In this document: piece after piece, positions 39,701-47,493 of the stretch
How the letters are laid out: the number at the start of each line of letters is the position of its first letter
How positions within the stretch are numbered: position 1 is the first letter of the stretch
Assembly (NCBI RefSeq): GCF_019243775.1
Contig: NZ_CP069157.1
Location: 1,612,001 to 1,676,000, forward strand
Direction: 5' to 3'
Origin: Morganella morganii
GTDB lineage: Bacteria > Pseudomonadota > Gammaproteobacteria > Enterobacterales > Enterobacteriaceae
DNA length: 64,000 bases
Notes under the pieces: generated by a model
Database searches by the model: none
What the model was told of the DNA's origin: nothing
What the model saw: only the letters and a program-made list of their open reading frames with translations
Made by a program: the position numbers and the translations under genes

Positions 39701-40018
39701 ATGATCACGATGCTGGCAGACTATATTTCCCGCGCGATACAAAACCATACTGATTGCAATGTTATTTGTGACCATTATCAGAAAGATGAGCTCTCTGAAG
39801 TGATCCGGCGTGTCCGCAAATGGCAGTTCCGCGATGGTATTGAGCTGATGTGCAGTGAAGAGATAGAAACTATCGTGCAGACCGGTGACGAACAGTGCCC
39901 GGAACAGTGGATTGTCTGGACGGTCACGGGGGATAAAGCGAAAACAATTTCTCCGCGGCACAAAGAATTTTTCAGTCTGTGCCAGCAGGGTTACTGGCTG
40001 AAAATGCAGCTGGCCTGA
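39701..40018 (+). CDS. Hypothetical protein, 102-105 residues
   Basis: Not recognised. The start is ATG 39701 or, three codons on, ATG 39710 (MLADYISRAIQN); neither has a clear ribosome site, but a good promoter stands just upstream. The protein is soluble, has no signal peptide, carries five cysteines and a mixed charged composition (DELSEVIRRVRKWQFRDGIELM), and ends WLKMQLA. It lies 69 bp before yaiL on the same strand. Coding is supported by length, promoter and normal codon use only. Confidence 0.6.
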   Translation: MITMLADYISRAIQNHTDCNVICDHYQKDELSEVIRRVRKWQFRDGIELMCSEEIETIVQTGDEQCPEQWIVWTVTGDKAKTISPRHKEFFSLCQQGYWLKMQLA

Positions 40019-40087
40019 CGTGCCGGATACAATCCTGAAAATTACCGGTATAATTACCTGCAATATTAAACTGATTCAGAAAAGACA

Positions 40088-40627
40088 ATGACAAAACTCA
40101 CATTACAAGAGCAGATGCTGAAAGCCGGACTGGTGACCAGCAAAAAAATGGATAAAGTCCGCAGAACAGCAAAAAAATCACGCGTTCAGGCCCGTGAGGC
40201 CAGAGAAGCGGTGGAAGAGAATAAAAAAGCGCAGCTTGAGCGTGATAAACAGCTGAGTGAGCAGCAAAAACAGGCTGTTTTATCCAGAGAATATAAAGCT
40301 CAGGTGAAGCAGCTGATTGAAATGAACCGGATCATTATTTCAAAAGGCAGCATTGATTTTAATTTCACTGACAACAACGTGATTAAAAGCATTGCCGTGG
40401 ACAAAACCACACAGTCTCAGCTGATCAGCGGCCGTCTGGCGATAGCCCGGTTAAGCACGGAAAACAGCAGTGTGAGTGAATATGCCATTATCCCGGCGGT
40501 TGTTGCAGATAAAATCACACAGCGTGATGCGGAAAGCATTGTGTTAAATAATGCGCTGGCGCAGGACGAAGCGGATGAAGACGATCCGTATGCTGATTTT
40601 AAAATCCCGGATGATTTGATGTGGTGA
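40088..40627 (+). CDS. yaiL: YaiL, DUF2058 family protein
   Basis: 179 residues, the E. coli YaiL length. The N-terminus MTKLTLQEQMLKAGLVTSKK is the family hallmark, followed by a long basic helix (about residues 20-80, rich in Lys, Arg, Glu and Gln, probably a coiled coil), a compact C-terminal domain and an acidic tail (DEADEDDPYADFKIPDD). The family is described as nucleoprotein or polynucleotide-associated but has no firm function. The E. coli gene lies elsewhere on its chromosome, so this placement is not the E. coli one. Confidence 0.85.
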   Translation: MTKLTLQEQMLKAGLVTSKKMDKVRRTAKKSRVQAREAREAVEENKKAQLERDKQLSEQQKQAVLSREYKAQVKQLIEMNRIIISKGSIDFNFTDNNVIKSIAVDKTTQSQLISGRLAIARLSTENSSVSEYAIIPAVVADKITQRDAESIVLNNALAQDEADEDDPYADFKIPDDLMW

Positions 40628-40650
40628 TCCGCATCTGCCTGCTTCCCTGT

Positions 40651-41349
40651 TCAGAACGGACAGGGACTGCGGGCATTAACCGGTTCGCCGCTGACCGGAT
40701 GCACAAAATCCAGTTCCCCGGCGTGCAGCATCAGCCGCGGAATATTTCCGGTGCCCGGCAATAGTTTCCCGCCATAGAGATCACACCCTAAAATCGGATG
40801 GCCCAGATACTGACAATGAATGCGGAGCTGATGCGTGCGGCCGGTTTCCGGTGTCAGTGCCACCCTGGTGACCGGCAGAGAGAGCCCGTCCTCAGTTTCA
40901 TAATAAAAGCGCTCAGTCACCTGATAATGTGAACGGGCCGGTTTCCCCCGGACAGCACATATCGTCATGCGCGGAAACAACGCCGGATCTTTGGTAATCG
41001 CCGCATCAATTATTCCTTCATTCTCATTCAGATGCCCGCACAGCAGGGCACTGTAGCCTTTCTCCACAGTCCGTTCACTGAACTGACGGCAAAGCGCGGC
41101 ATTAATGGCTTTGTTACGGGCTACCAGCAGCAGCCCGGATGTGCCGAAATCCAGCCGGTGTACCAGTGTGCAGCCGGGAAACAGCTGTACCAGCCGGTAA
41201 TGCACGGAATCCAGATTCTGCGGATTCTTTCCCGACAGACTGAGCAGCCCTGCAGGTTTGTTAATCAGCAGCAGGTGCTCATCCTGATAAAGAATGTCAA
41301 TCTGCTCCGGGCACGGCGGGGCGATAAAGGTATCGGTAATGTCAGACAT
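40651..41349 (-). CDS. RluA-family pseudouridine synthase
   Basis: 232 residues with the RluA motif HRLDFGTSGLLLV at 64-76, where Asp67 is the catalytic aspartate, plus PETGRTHQLRIHCQYLGHPI near the C-terminus. These enzymes turn uridine into pseudouridine in rRNA or tRNA. It resembles E. coli RluA in size and lacks the S4 domain of RluC/RluD. The RNA target is not certain. ATG 41349 (MSDITDTF) is my choice; an open frame runs 21 codons further up. Convergent with yaiL. Confidence 0.85.
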   Translation of the reverse strand: MSDITDTFIAPPCPEQIDILYQDEHLLLINKPAGLLSLSGKNPQNLDSVHYRLVQLFPGCTLVHRLDFGTSGLLLVARNKAINAALCRQFSERTVEKGYSALLCGHLNENEGIIDAAITKDPALFPRMTICAVRGKPARSHYQVTERFYYETEDGLSLPVTRVALTPETGRTHQLRIHCQYLGHPILGCDLYGGKLLPGTGNIPRLMLHAGELDFVHPVSGEPVNARSPCPF

Positions 41350-41490
41350 CGGGTTATCCGGGTAAAAAGCGGAAGGGGATGATAACCAATTTTCAGTACA
41401 GTGGCGAATCATGTTGTCCGGTTATCCTATTGCGTAATTTTGCGGAATGATCAACGCTTACCATTAGTATTAATACGCAGAGGTTGTGTT

Positions 41491-41949
41491 ATGCGCAGAT
41501 TTACACAGGTATGCAATGCTGTATTGGTTATCACCGGACTTTTAGCGGTGCCGCTTTCATCTTATGCTGACCCGGGAAACGGCAAAGGGCATGGCAATCC
41601 TCACGGACAGTCCAAAAAACAAGGACATAAAGGCAACGGAAAAGAGAGCAGGGAGTTTGCGGATTCCGGCAACGGGATATCGCTGACACTGACTTACGGA
41701 GATGCGCGGAGAATTGCACTGGGAAGCGGATTGACCGGATACAGTGCGTTGCCGCCGGGAATAGCCAAAAATCTGGCCAGAGGGAAACCACTGCCGCCGG
41801 GTATTGCAAAGAAAGCGGTTCCTGCCTCTATGCTTGAGCAATTACCACATTATCCGGGATATGAATGGCGTATCGCCGGTAACGATTTAGTACTTATTGC
41901 GGTGAGTACCGCAATTGTCACATCAATTATTAATAATGTTTTTGATTAA
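41491..41949 (+). CDS. CigR/RcnB-like secreted protein
   Basis: 152 residues: signal peptide (MRRFTQVCNAVLVITGLLAVPLSSYA), a low-complexity Gly/His/Lys/Asn segment (residues 28-58, NGKGHGNPHGQSKK), then the repeated motif LPPGIAKNLARGKPLPPGIAKK and the ending PGYEWRIAGNDLVLIAVST with a hydrophobic C-terminus. This motif order is that of the CigR family, known in Salmonella as a virulence-restraining protein of pathogenicity island 3, and of the wider RcnB-like group. GAGG lies upstream of ATG 41491. Function here is inferred; the His-rich part could bind metal. Confidence 0.72.
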   Translation: MRRFTQVCNAVLVITGLLAVPLSSYADPGNGKGHGNPHGQSKKQGHKGNGKESREFADSGNGISLTLTYGDARRIALGSGLTGYSALPPGIAKNLARGKPLPPGIAKKAVPASMLEQLPHYPGYEWRIAGNDLVLIAVSTAIVTSIINNVFD

Positions 41950-41969
41950 GATATTAGCTTTATAGTTAT

Positions 41970-41995
41970 AACGCCCCATAATGATGCGGGGCGTT
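41970..41995. terminator. Hairpin between the CigR-like gene and rhtB
   Basis: AACGCCCC (41970-41977) pairs with GGGGCGTT (41988-41995). It sits between two convergent genes; T-runs are short on both sides. Confidence 0.65.
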
Positions 41996-42012
41996 ATTTA
42001 TATATGTTTATC

Positions 42013-42633
42013 TCATGCCGGACGGGTAAAGGCCAGCAGGGCGCCGACCAGCATAAATAATGATCCGAACACTTTATTCATGGCGCGGGTCTGTGCCGGG
42101 CTCTTGATAAACACCGCGATTTGCCGTGCCAGTACGGCATACCCTGTCATGACAATAATATCAGCGGCAACGGTGGTGACGCCCAGAATCAGATACTGCA
42201 TCAGTTGGGGCTGGTGCGGCATAATAAACTGCGGAAACAGCGCCGCGAGAAAAACAATGCTTTTGGGGTTCGAGATATTCACCAGTACGCCATTCTGATA
42301 CAGCTTTTTGCGTGACAGCGTTGCCGCCTGTGCACTCAGCTCAATAGTTCCCGCTGCCCGCCACTGGCGGATCCCCAGCCAGATAAGATAGGCCGCTCCT
42401 GCCCATTTCAGTATTTCAAAAGCAAGAACCGATTGTGACAACAATGTCCCCAGCCCGACACCGACCAGGATAATCAGCATCATCAGGCCGGTCTGCAACC
42501 CGGCAATGGCCGCAATCGCGCCCCGGTAGCCGTGATTGACGGACGTCGTCATGCTGTTAATGGCACCTGCGCCGGGAGACAGACTGACAATTACGGATGT
42601 CATCAGATAGGCAAACCACCACTCAAAGGTCAT
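42013..42633 (-). CDS. rhtB: RhtB, homoserine/homoserine lactone exporter
   Basis: 206 residues, the E. coli RhtB length, of the LysE/RhtB family with five or six membrane segments. Landmarks are [28 protein letters not shown] at the N-terminus and [18 protein letters not shown] in the middle. The E. coli protein exports homoserine, its lactone and threonine. The gene sits here next to grxD, not in the E. coli place. Confidence 0.9.
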   Translation of the reverse strand: MTFEWWFAYLMTSVIVSLSPGAGAINSMTTSVNHGYRGAIAAIAGLQTGLMMLIILVGVGLGTLLSQSVLAFEILKWAGAAYLIWLGIRQWRAAGTIELSAQAATLSRKKLYQNGVLVNISNPKSIVFLAALFPQFIMPHQPQLMQYLILGVTTVAADIIVMTGYAVLARQIAVFIKSPAQTRAMNKVFGSLFMLVGALLAFTRPA

Positions 42634-42916
42634 TTTCAGCTCATCAGATTGTTAACAGGATATAAAGTGCGGATTATGGCATCATTGCGTAAGATAAAAA
42701 ATGACGGAGGTCTTGTTTATCAGAGGAAAATACCGTAACTAACAGATGTAATGATCGGTTTTGACCGGGGGTGTTTTCAGCTGAAAATACACCGGATTGA
42801 TCTCTCTGCCCGATTTTAACAGTATGTTAAAACCAATATCGCTTTGCAGTGAAAAGTGGTATTCTGCGGGTAAGTTAACACCGGTACTAACCGATCTGAA
42901 GTGAAGGACGTTTTAC

Positions 42917-43258
42917 ATGACGACGACTATTGAAAAAATCGAACGCCAGATTAAAGAAAACCCGATTCTGCTGTATATGAAGGGCTCTCCGAAGCTGCCG
43001 AGCTGCGGTTTTTCCGCGCAGGCTGTGCAGGCGCTGGCTGCCTGTGAAGAGCGTTTTGCTTATGTGGATATTCTGCAGAATCCGGATATCCGTGCTGAAT
43101 TACCAAAATACGCTAACTGGCCGACGTTCCCGCAACTGTGGGTTGACGGTGAGCTGGTCGGCGGCTGTGATATCATTATGGAAATGTTCCAGCGCGGTGA
43201 ATTACAGCCACTGATTAAAGAAACCGCAGCAAAATACCGGACTGAAAACGAAGAATAA
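42917..43258 (+). CDS. grxD: Monothiol glutaredoxin GrxD
   Basis: 113 residues with the monothiol site CGFS (Cys30 in PKLPSCGFSAQ), NWPTFPQLWVDGELVGGCDI for glutathione binding. GrxD forms glutathione-linked [2Fe-2S] dimers, works with BolA, and moves clusters, which links it to the suf operon in this window. Its ribosome site is GAAGTGAAGGA upstream of ATG 42917. Confidence 0.96.
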   Translation: MTTTIEKIERQIKENPILLYMKGSPKLPSCGFSAQAVQALAACEERFAYVDILQNPDIRAELPKYANWPTFPQLWVDGELVGGCDIIMEMFQRGELQPLIKETAAKYRTENEE

Positions 43259-43280
43259 TCACGTCCCGTACTGTTTAGAA

Positions 43281-43314
43281 AAGCCCTGCAGTGTCACCGC
43301 TGCGGGGCTTTTGC
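43281..43314 (+). terminator. grxD terminator
   Basis: AAGCCCTGCAG (43281-43291) pairs with CTGCGGGGCTT (43300-43310) with one G-T pair, followed by TTGCTTTT. Confidence 0.85.
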
Positions 43315-43396
43315 TTTTCTGATGGCGGTGAAATGAAAGTTGTCCGGGCTGTTATTTTCTAGAGTGGGGGCGTTAATTACACAGAAAGGAAAAAAA

Positions 43397-44077
43397 ATGC
43401 AGCCAACATCAGCAGGACAAAATGTTATTTTAACCGGGTATATTTCATACAGCGGGCCGGGACCTGCGCTTGGTACACTGACTGAAGATACGGCAGCAAG
43501 AGTCCCCGGGCTGGCTGAGCGATTCAGCGGCATTTGCAACAGCGTGGCAGATTTTTTTATGTCAGCAAAAGGGAAAGTGAATAACTCACTGCATCAGTTA
43601 GGTGACCGGATAAAAAATATCTCTTTCTGTTGCGAAAAAACGGAAATACGAGCGGAAACGCCGCCCCCGCCTGTGCAGATTCCGTTGTTTTCTCAGATTT
43701 TACTTGAGTCAGCAAAAGAATGTCTGCCAAAGCATCTGGATATACTGGCAGGTAAACTTGAGAATAACGAACCTCTGCAACCGGACATGCTGGTAAGTAT
43801 CTCTGGTGGTCCGCTGAGGGGGGTTATTACCCAGCTCAGCTCCATAAACGGGAAAATATATGAACCGGGTTCTGAAGGTATCCGTGAAGAATCGGGAAAT
43901 CTGCTGAGAAAGGAAGTGGCTCAGGAGGAATTCTCTCAGCTTGGCAGTATCGCTGATTTGGGCAAAGCAAAAGAGTATCTTGCCAGACCGGGATTTGAAG
44001 CGATATTCCGTGAAAGTGTTGGTCAGGTGATATCCGAAATCCGCGGGAAAATCCTTCCGGAACTGATGAAACTTTAA
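43397..44077 (+). CDS. YopE-like bacterial RhoGAP, putative type III secreted effector
   Basis: 226 residues, close to YopE (219). The region from about residue 98 reads like the YopE/ExoS/SptP GAP fold: an ILLESAKECLPKHL helix, then the arginine-finger motif GGPLRGVITQ (Arg141), then EEFSQLGSIADLGKAKEYLA and a hydrophobic C-terminal helix. YopE has GPLRGSITQ at residues 141-149, with Arg144, and FSQWGTIGG later. The N-terminus (1-38) has no Sec signal, as in type III effectors; 39-55 (LAERFSGICNSVADFF) resembles the YopE membrane-localisation helix; a proline linker (ETPPPPVQIP, 87-96) separates it from the GAP part. YopE inactivates host Rho GTPases. AAAGGA is 6 bp before ATG 43397. Hand-counted GC is near 48% (43441-44040), below its neighbours. 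No chaperone or secretion gene is adjacent. Secretion and activity are inferred. Confidence 0.82.
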   Translation: MQPTSAGQNVILTGYISYSGPGPALGTLTEDTAARVPGLAERFSGICNSVADFFMSAKGKVNNSLHQLGDRIKNISFCCEKTEIRAETPPPPVQIPLFSQILLESAKECLPKHLDILAGKLENNEPLQPDMLVSISGGPLRGVITQLSSINGKIYEPGSEGIREESGNLLRKEVAQEEFSQLGSIADLGKAKEYLARPGFEAIFRESVGQVISEIRGKILPELMKL

Positions 44078-44116
44078 TCAGCGGATATATTGCCCGCATT
44101 AATGACAATATAGCGA

Positions 44117-44143
44117 AAAACGCCACCCTGACGGTGGCGTTTT
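44117..44143. terminator. Bidirectional terminator between the YopE-like gene and rnt
   Basis: AAAACGCCACC (44117-44127) and GGTGGCGTTTT (44133-44143) form an 11-bp perfect stem with a 5-base loop between convergent genes. Confidence 0.9.
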
Positions 44144-44144
44144 C

Positions 44145-44792
44145 TCACTGATTACTGTCTGCCGCCGGCGGCCAGCCGCCCAGTTTCTTCCAGCGGTTGA
44201 CGATGTCACAAAAGAGCAGGGAGGTACGGTCGGTATCATAAGCCGCACCGTGGGCTTTTTTGCTGTCGAACGGGATACCTGCGGTGATACAGGCTTTTGC
44301 CAGAATGGTCTGGCCCAGAGACAGTCCGCTTAATGCGGCGGTATCAAAGGTGGCAAACGGATGAAACGGATTGCGTTTCAGTCCGCAGCGTTCTGCCGCT
44401 GCCATCACAAAGCTGTGATCAAAATTTGCATTGTGCGCCACGATAATCGCCCGCTTGCAATCCGCATCTTTCATGCCTTTGCGGACCATTTTGAAAATGG
44501 CATGCAGTGCTTCATATTCTGTTACCGCATTACGCTCCGGGTCGGCCGGATTAATACCGGTAAATGCCAGAGCGGCGGGATCAAGGTTTGCACCCTCAAA
44601 AGGCTGCACATTAAATTCAAGCCGCTGATCCGGCATCAGCCAGCCGTTGTTATCCATTTTGACGGTAATGGCGGCAATTTCCAGCATCCCGTCCGTTCTG
44701 GCATTAAAACCGCCGGTTTCAACATCAATAACGACAGGATAATAGCCGCGGAAACGTGCGCTCAGAGTATTGTGATTTTGATTTTCAGACAT
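44145..44792 (-). CDS. rnt: Ribonuclease T
   Basis: 215 residues, as in E. coli. A DEDD-type 3' exonuclease that trims tRNA ends and matures stable RNAs. The four acidic residues and general base are in [20 protein letters not shown] and [14 protein letters not shown] 44792 (MSENQNHNT) is the family start; the frame is open ten codons up. It is followed at once by the terminator it shares with the YopE-like gene. Confidence 0.96.
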   Translation of the reverse strand: MSENQNHNTLSARFRGYYPVVIDVETGGFNARTDGMLEIAAITVKMDNNGWLMPDQRLEFNVQPFEGANLDPAALAFTGINPADPERNAVTEYEALHAIFKMVRKGMKDADCKRAIIVAHNANFDHSFVMAAAERCGLKRNPFHPFATFDTAALSGLSLGQTILAKACITAGIPFDSKKAHGAAYDTDRTSLLFCDIVNRWKKLGGWPPAADSNQ

Positions 44793-44862
44793 GGGACTCT
44801 TAATTAAACAAACAAAACGCACTATTCTAGCGCGGCTTGCCGGAGGGAGAAAGGGCTGAGCC

Positions 44863-44891
44863 GGAAAAGAAGGATCGTTCTGATCCTTCTT
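44863..44891 (-). terminator. gloA terminator
   Basis: AAGAAGGATC (44867-44876) and GATCCTTCTT (44882-44891) form a 10-bp stem; on the minus strand the run CTTCTTTTCC follows, 10 bp past the gloA stop. Confidence 0.8.
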
Positions 44892-44901
44892 ACGGAGTCA
44901 C

Positions 44902-45309
44902 TCAGTTACCGAGAGCAGCCCCGGCACTTTTATTTTCAATTAATTCAATCTTATAGCCGTCCGGGTCTTCCACAAACGCGATAATAGTGGTACCGCCCTT
45001 AACCGGACCGGCTTCACGGGTCACATTCCCGCCCGCCTTGCGGATAGCATCACAGGTTGCCGCGACATCATCCACACCGAGTGCGATATGGCCGAATGCC
45101 GTTCCCATCTCATAGGAATCCGTGCCCCAGTTATACGTCAGTTCGATAACAGAGCCTTCACTTTCGTCACTGTAACCCACGAAAGCGAGAGAATATTTAT
45201 ATTCCGGGTTTTCACTGGTGCGCAGTAAACGCATTCCGAGAACCTTGGTGTAAAAATCGACAGAACGTTGCATATCACCCACGCGGAGCATGGTATGGAG
45301 TACACGCAT
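44902..45309 (-). CDS. gloA: Lactoylglutathione lyase (glyoxalase I)
   Basis: 135 residues, the E. coli GloA length. It turns the methylglyoxal-glutathione hemithioacetal into S-lactoylglutathione. Nickel ligands: His5 ([12 protein letters not shown]), Glu56 region (VIELTYNWG), His74 region ([11 protein letters not shown]) and Glu122 ([11 protein letters not shown]). The gene lies next to rnt as in E. coli. Confidence 0.96.
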   Translation of the reverse strand: MRVLHTMLRVGDMQRSVDFYTKVLGMRLLRTSENPEYKYSLAFVGYSDESEGSVIELTYNWGTDSYEMGTAFGHIALGVDDVAATCDAIRKAGGNVTREAGPVKGGTTIIAFVEDPDGYKIELIENKSAGAALGN

Positions 45310-45461
45310 AAAGTAACCTCTCAGAGTGCTTTCAGTTATTTATCAGTAATGGCTCACACTATAACGTGATAATTGACTACAATTCAAATTATCAGGATGC
45401 TGATGGTTACAGGATAACCATTACCTGTCCGGCAGGGCATCAGACAAAAGGACATCAGCCG

Positions 45462-45698
45462 ATGGCAGAACAACTTCACTTTTTTGATATCCCTTCACCT
45501 TGTGTGGGGATATGTCAGCTGAATGAAAAAGGCTACTGCCGGGGATGCTACCGGAGCCGTGATGAGCGTTTTCAGTGGCTGTCACTGAGTAACGCACAAA
45601 AAGAAAATGTGATTCGGCTGTGCCGTCAGCGTCGTTACAGAGCCGCAAAAGGGGACTCACCACCGGAAGCGCCATCCGGACAGCTGGATTTATTTTAA
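45462..45698 (+). CDS. ydhL: YdhL, DUF1289 zinc-ribbon-like protein
   Basis: 78 residues against 79 in E. coli YdhL. The cysteine pattern SPCVGICQLNEKGYCRGCYRSRDE is the DUF1289 hallmark and probably binds metal. It starts MAEQLHFF like the ortholog and ends GQLDLF. ATG 45462 has AAAGGA 9 bp before it; the longer open frame from 45366 lacks likeness. Function unknown. Confidence 0.88.
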   Translation: MAEQLHFFDIPSPCVGICQLNEKGYCRGCYRSRDERFQWLSLSNAQKENVIRLCRQRRYRAAKGDSPPEAPSGQLDLF

Positions 45699-46213
45699 AT
45701 AAATAATTATAAATCTATATATTAGACATGAATTAATGTATGGATGTTATTTAGCACAAAGGATTTATGTTGCAGATAAATAATATTTTTAAGTTCATCT
45801 TTATTTATAATCAAGAATGAAATTATATAAATTAAATATAAAATTACCGCCTTATCCATCATGGCGATGATGTTTCATTAACTCACTGTTTAATATTGAA
45901 AATATCATATATCAATTATTTTTTGTTAAAAATAAAATGGTGGTTATGTAAAAAAATATAGATCCGTTCAGTGATGATCGCTATTCTTAATGTGAAACAA
46001 GTTCATCAGCTTAATCAATTAAATTTGTATAAAAAGCTAATTATTTCGTGCCTATTAAATTGACTATGACATAAGCATGAACTGTTTTTGTCACACAGCA
46101 ATATTGCGTCCGCTGTTAATAAACACCGCAGCGCTGCGCTTCTTTTTTCGGGTGATTGAAAGACATGATGGCGTGTATATGCGTCCGTACCGTATTCACA
46201 TAAGGAGAAATTT
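45699..46213. other. AT-rich region upstream of slyA
   Basis: 515 bp, strikingly AT-rich up to about 46070. No convincing gene. A 51-codon frame from ATG 46078 runs through the slyA start to TAA and is probably not coding. Such AT-rich DNA is a likely H-NS target, which would suit SlyA, a known H-NS antagonist (inference). Confidence 0.55.
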
Positions 46214-46648
46214 GTGGAGTTAACATTGGGATCAGACTTAGCGAGGTTAGTGCGGATTTGGCGATCACTGATTGACCACCGGCTCAAACCACTGAAACTC
46301 ACACAGACACACTGGATTACACTCTACAATATCAGCCTGCTGCCGCCGGATCAGTCTCAGATTCAGCTGGCAAAAGCGATTGGTATTGAACAGCCGTCGC
46401 TGGTCCGCACGCTGGATCAGCTGGAAGAAAAGCGGTTAATCACACGACATATCTGTATTAATGACCGCAGAGCGAAACGGATTAAACTGACGGAGGAATC
46501 AGAACCTTTTATTCGTGAGGTGGACGCGGTAATTGAAAAAACACGGCGTGAAATTCTGGGCGGGATCACGCAGGATGAATTATATACGCTGGCGGAGATT
46601 GTCAGAAAACTGGACAATAATATCGTACAGTTGCACAACCGTAACTGA
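46214..46648 (+). CDS. slyA: SlyA, MarR-family regulator
   Basis: 144 residues. A winged-helix dimer ([47 protein letters not shown]) that opposes H-NS silencing and controls envelope, virulence and drug-resistance genes in enteric bacteria. The start is GTG 46214 with AAGGAG 6 bp upstream; the protein begins [17 protein letters not shown], as SlyA does. Convergent with slyB. Confidence 0.95.
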   Translation: MELTLGSDLARLVRIWRSLIDHRLKPLKLTQTHWITLYNISLLPPDQSQIQLAKAIGIEQPSLVRTLDQLEEKRLITRHICINDRRAKRIKLTEESEPFIREVDAVIEKTRREILGGITQDELYTLAEIVRKLDNNIVQLHNRN

Positions 46649-46661
46649 CGGCAGGTAATAA

Positions 46662-46689
46662 AAAAGGCGAAACAGTTGTTTCGCCTTTT
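46662..46689. terminator. Bidirectional terminator between slyA and slyB
   Basis: AAAAGGCGAAAC and GTTTCGCCTTTT form a 12-bp perfect stem with a 4-base loop. Confidence 0.93.
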
Positions 46690-46707
46690 GCCGGTAAACC
46701 GTGAAAA

Positions 46708-47175
46708 TTAACGCGGAGATACGGTATAGGTTGAACCGGATTTCGCGATACGGACACGCTGACCGACGGAGAACGGGGTTTTACCTTGTTTCTGTACAAC
46801 AACAATGATTTCGCCGTTATCCTGTTTCAGTTCCAGCTCAACACCGGAAGTGTTGTTCATTGCTGCCTGAACGTTCTGGCCTGCAACACCACCAGCAATT
46901 GCACCTGCTGCGGTAGCCAGGGTCTGACCGGTGCCGCCGCCGACAGTGCTGCCTAAAATACCACCCAGAATTGCACCACCGGCCGCACCGAGGATATTTT
47001 CGTCACTGCCGCCCTGGATAGTTACCGGACGGGCGCTCATCACTGTACCATAGGTAACGGTCTGAACACGTTTCGCCTGGTCTGCACTATAAGTGTCACC
47101 ACTCAGTGTGTCCATATTCACACAACCGGAAAGGGCCACGACGGCAAATACACCGACGAGAAAACGCTTATACAT
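46708..47175 (-). CDS. slyB: SlyB, outer-membrane lipoprotein
   Basis: 155 residues with lipobox VVALSGCVN (lipid Cys18), a polar stretch and then a Gly/Ala-rich double span (GGAILGGILGSTVGGGTGQTLATAAGAIAGGVAGQ), followed by an SH3-like end. SlyB belongs to the PhoP regulon in enterics and stabilises outer-membrane proteins under stress. I do not see a convincing PhoP box upstream. Confidence 0.94.
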   Translation of the reverse strand: MYKRFLVGVFAVVALSGCVNMDTLSGDTYSADQAKRVQTVTYGTVMSARPVTIQGGSDENILGAAGGAILGGILGSTVGGGTGQTLATAAGAIAGGVAGQNVQAAMNNTSGVELELKQDNGEIIVVVQKQGKTPFSVGQRVRIAKSGSTYTVSPR

Positions 47176-47493
47176 ACTTAACTCCTGATTATTGTATTCA
47201 CAGATTCAGATGTGTTCATTATCTGTAGTGTAATATCTTATCTATTATCGCAGAATAATTTAGCATTAAAAACGTTTTATTTTCATCTTCATTAGGAACA
47301 GCTTAAAGCGAAACGTTCCGGCGGCAAGGTAAATCCTCTTATTTCACAAATGTGAAGCGTGCATCAGAATGAGGATTAAGTGGGGTCACGGTACGAAAAG
47401 GGGTGAATCTGCGGAGCGCCCTGATTATAGTAGTCACACGGAATATGAATACTATATTTTTATCAGACGGTTATTGATTAAAAGGAACAGGTT
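47176..47493. other. Divergent slyB-anmK intergenic region
   Basis: 318 bp with no gene. It must hold promoters for both genes; AAAGGAACAGG just before anmK is its ribosome site. I could not assign operators. Confidence 0.4.

Noticed and set aside
43397-44077. SptP or ExoS-type two-domain toxin
   Set aside because: The protein ends after the GAP-like part; there is no room for a tyrosine phosphatase or ADP-ribosyltransferase domain, so YopE is the fitting model.
46078-46233. 51-codon frame (MNCFCHTAILRP...) ending over the slyA start
   Set aside because: No ribosome site, odd composition, and it reads through the slyA ribosome site; chance frame is more likely than a leader peptide.
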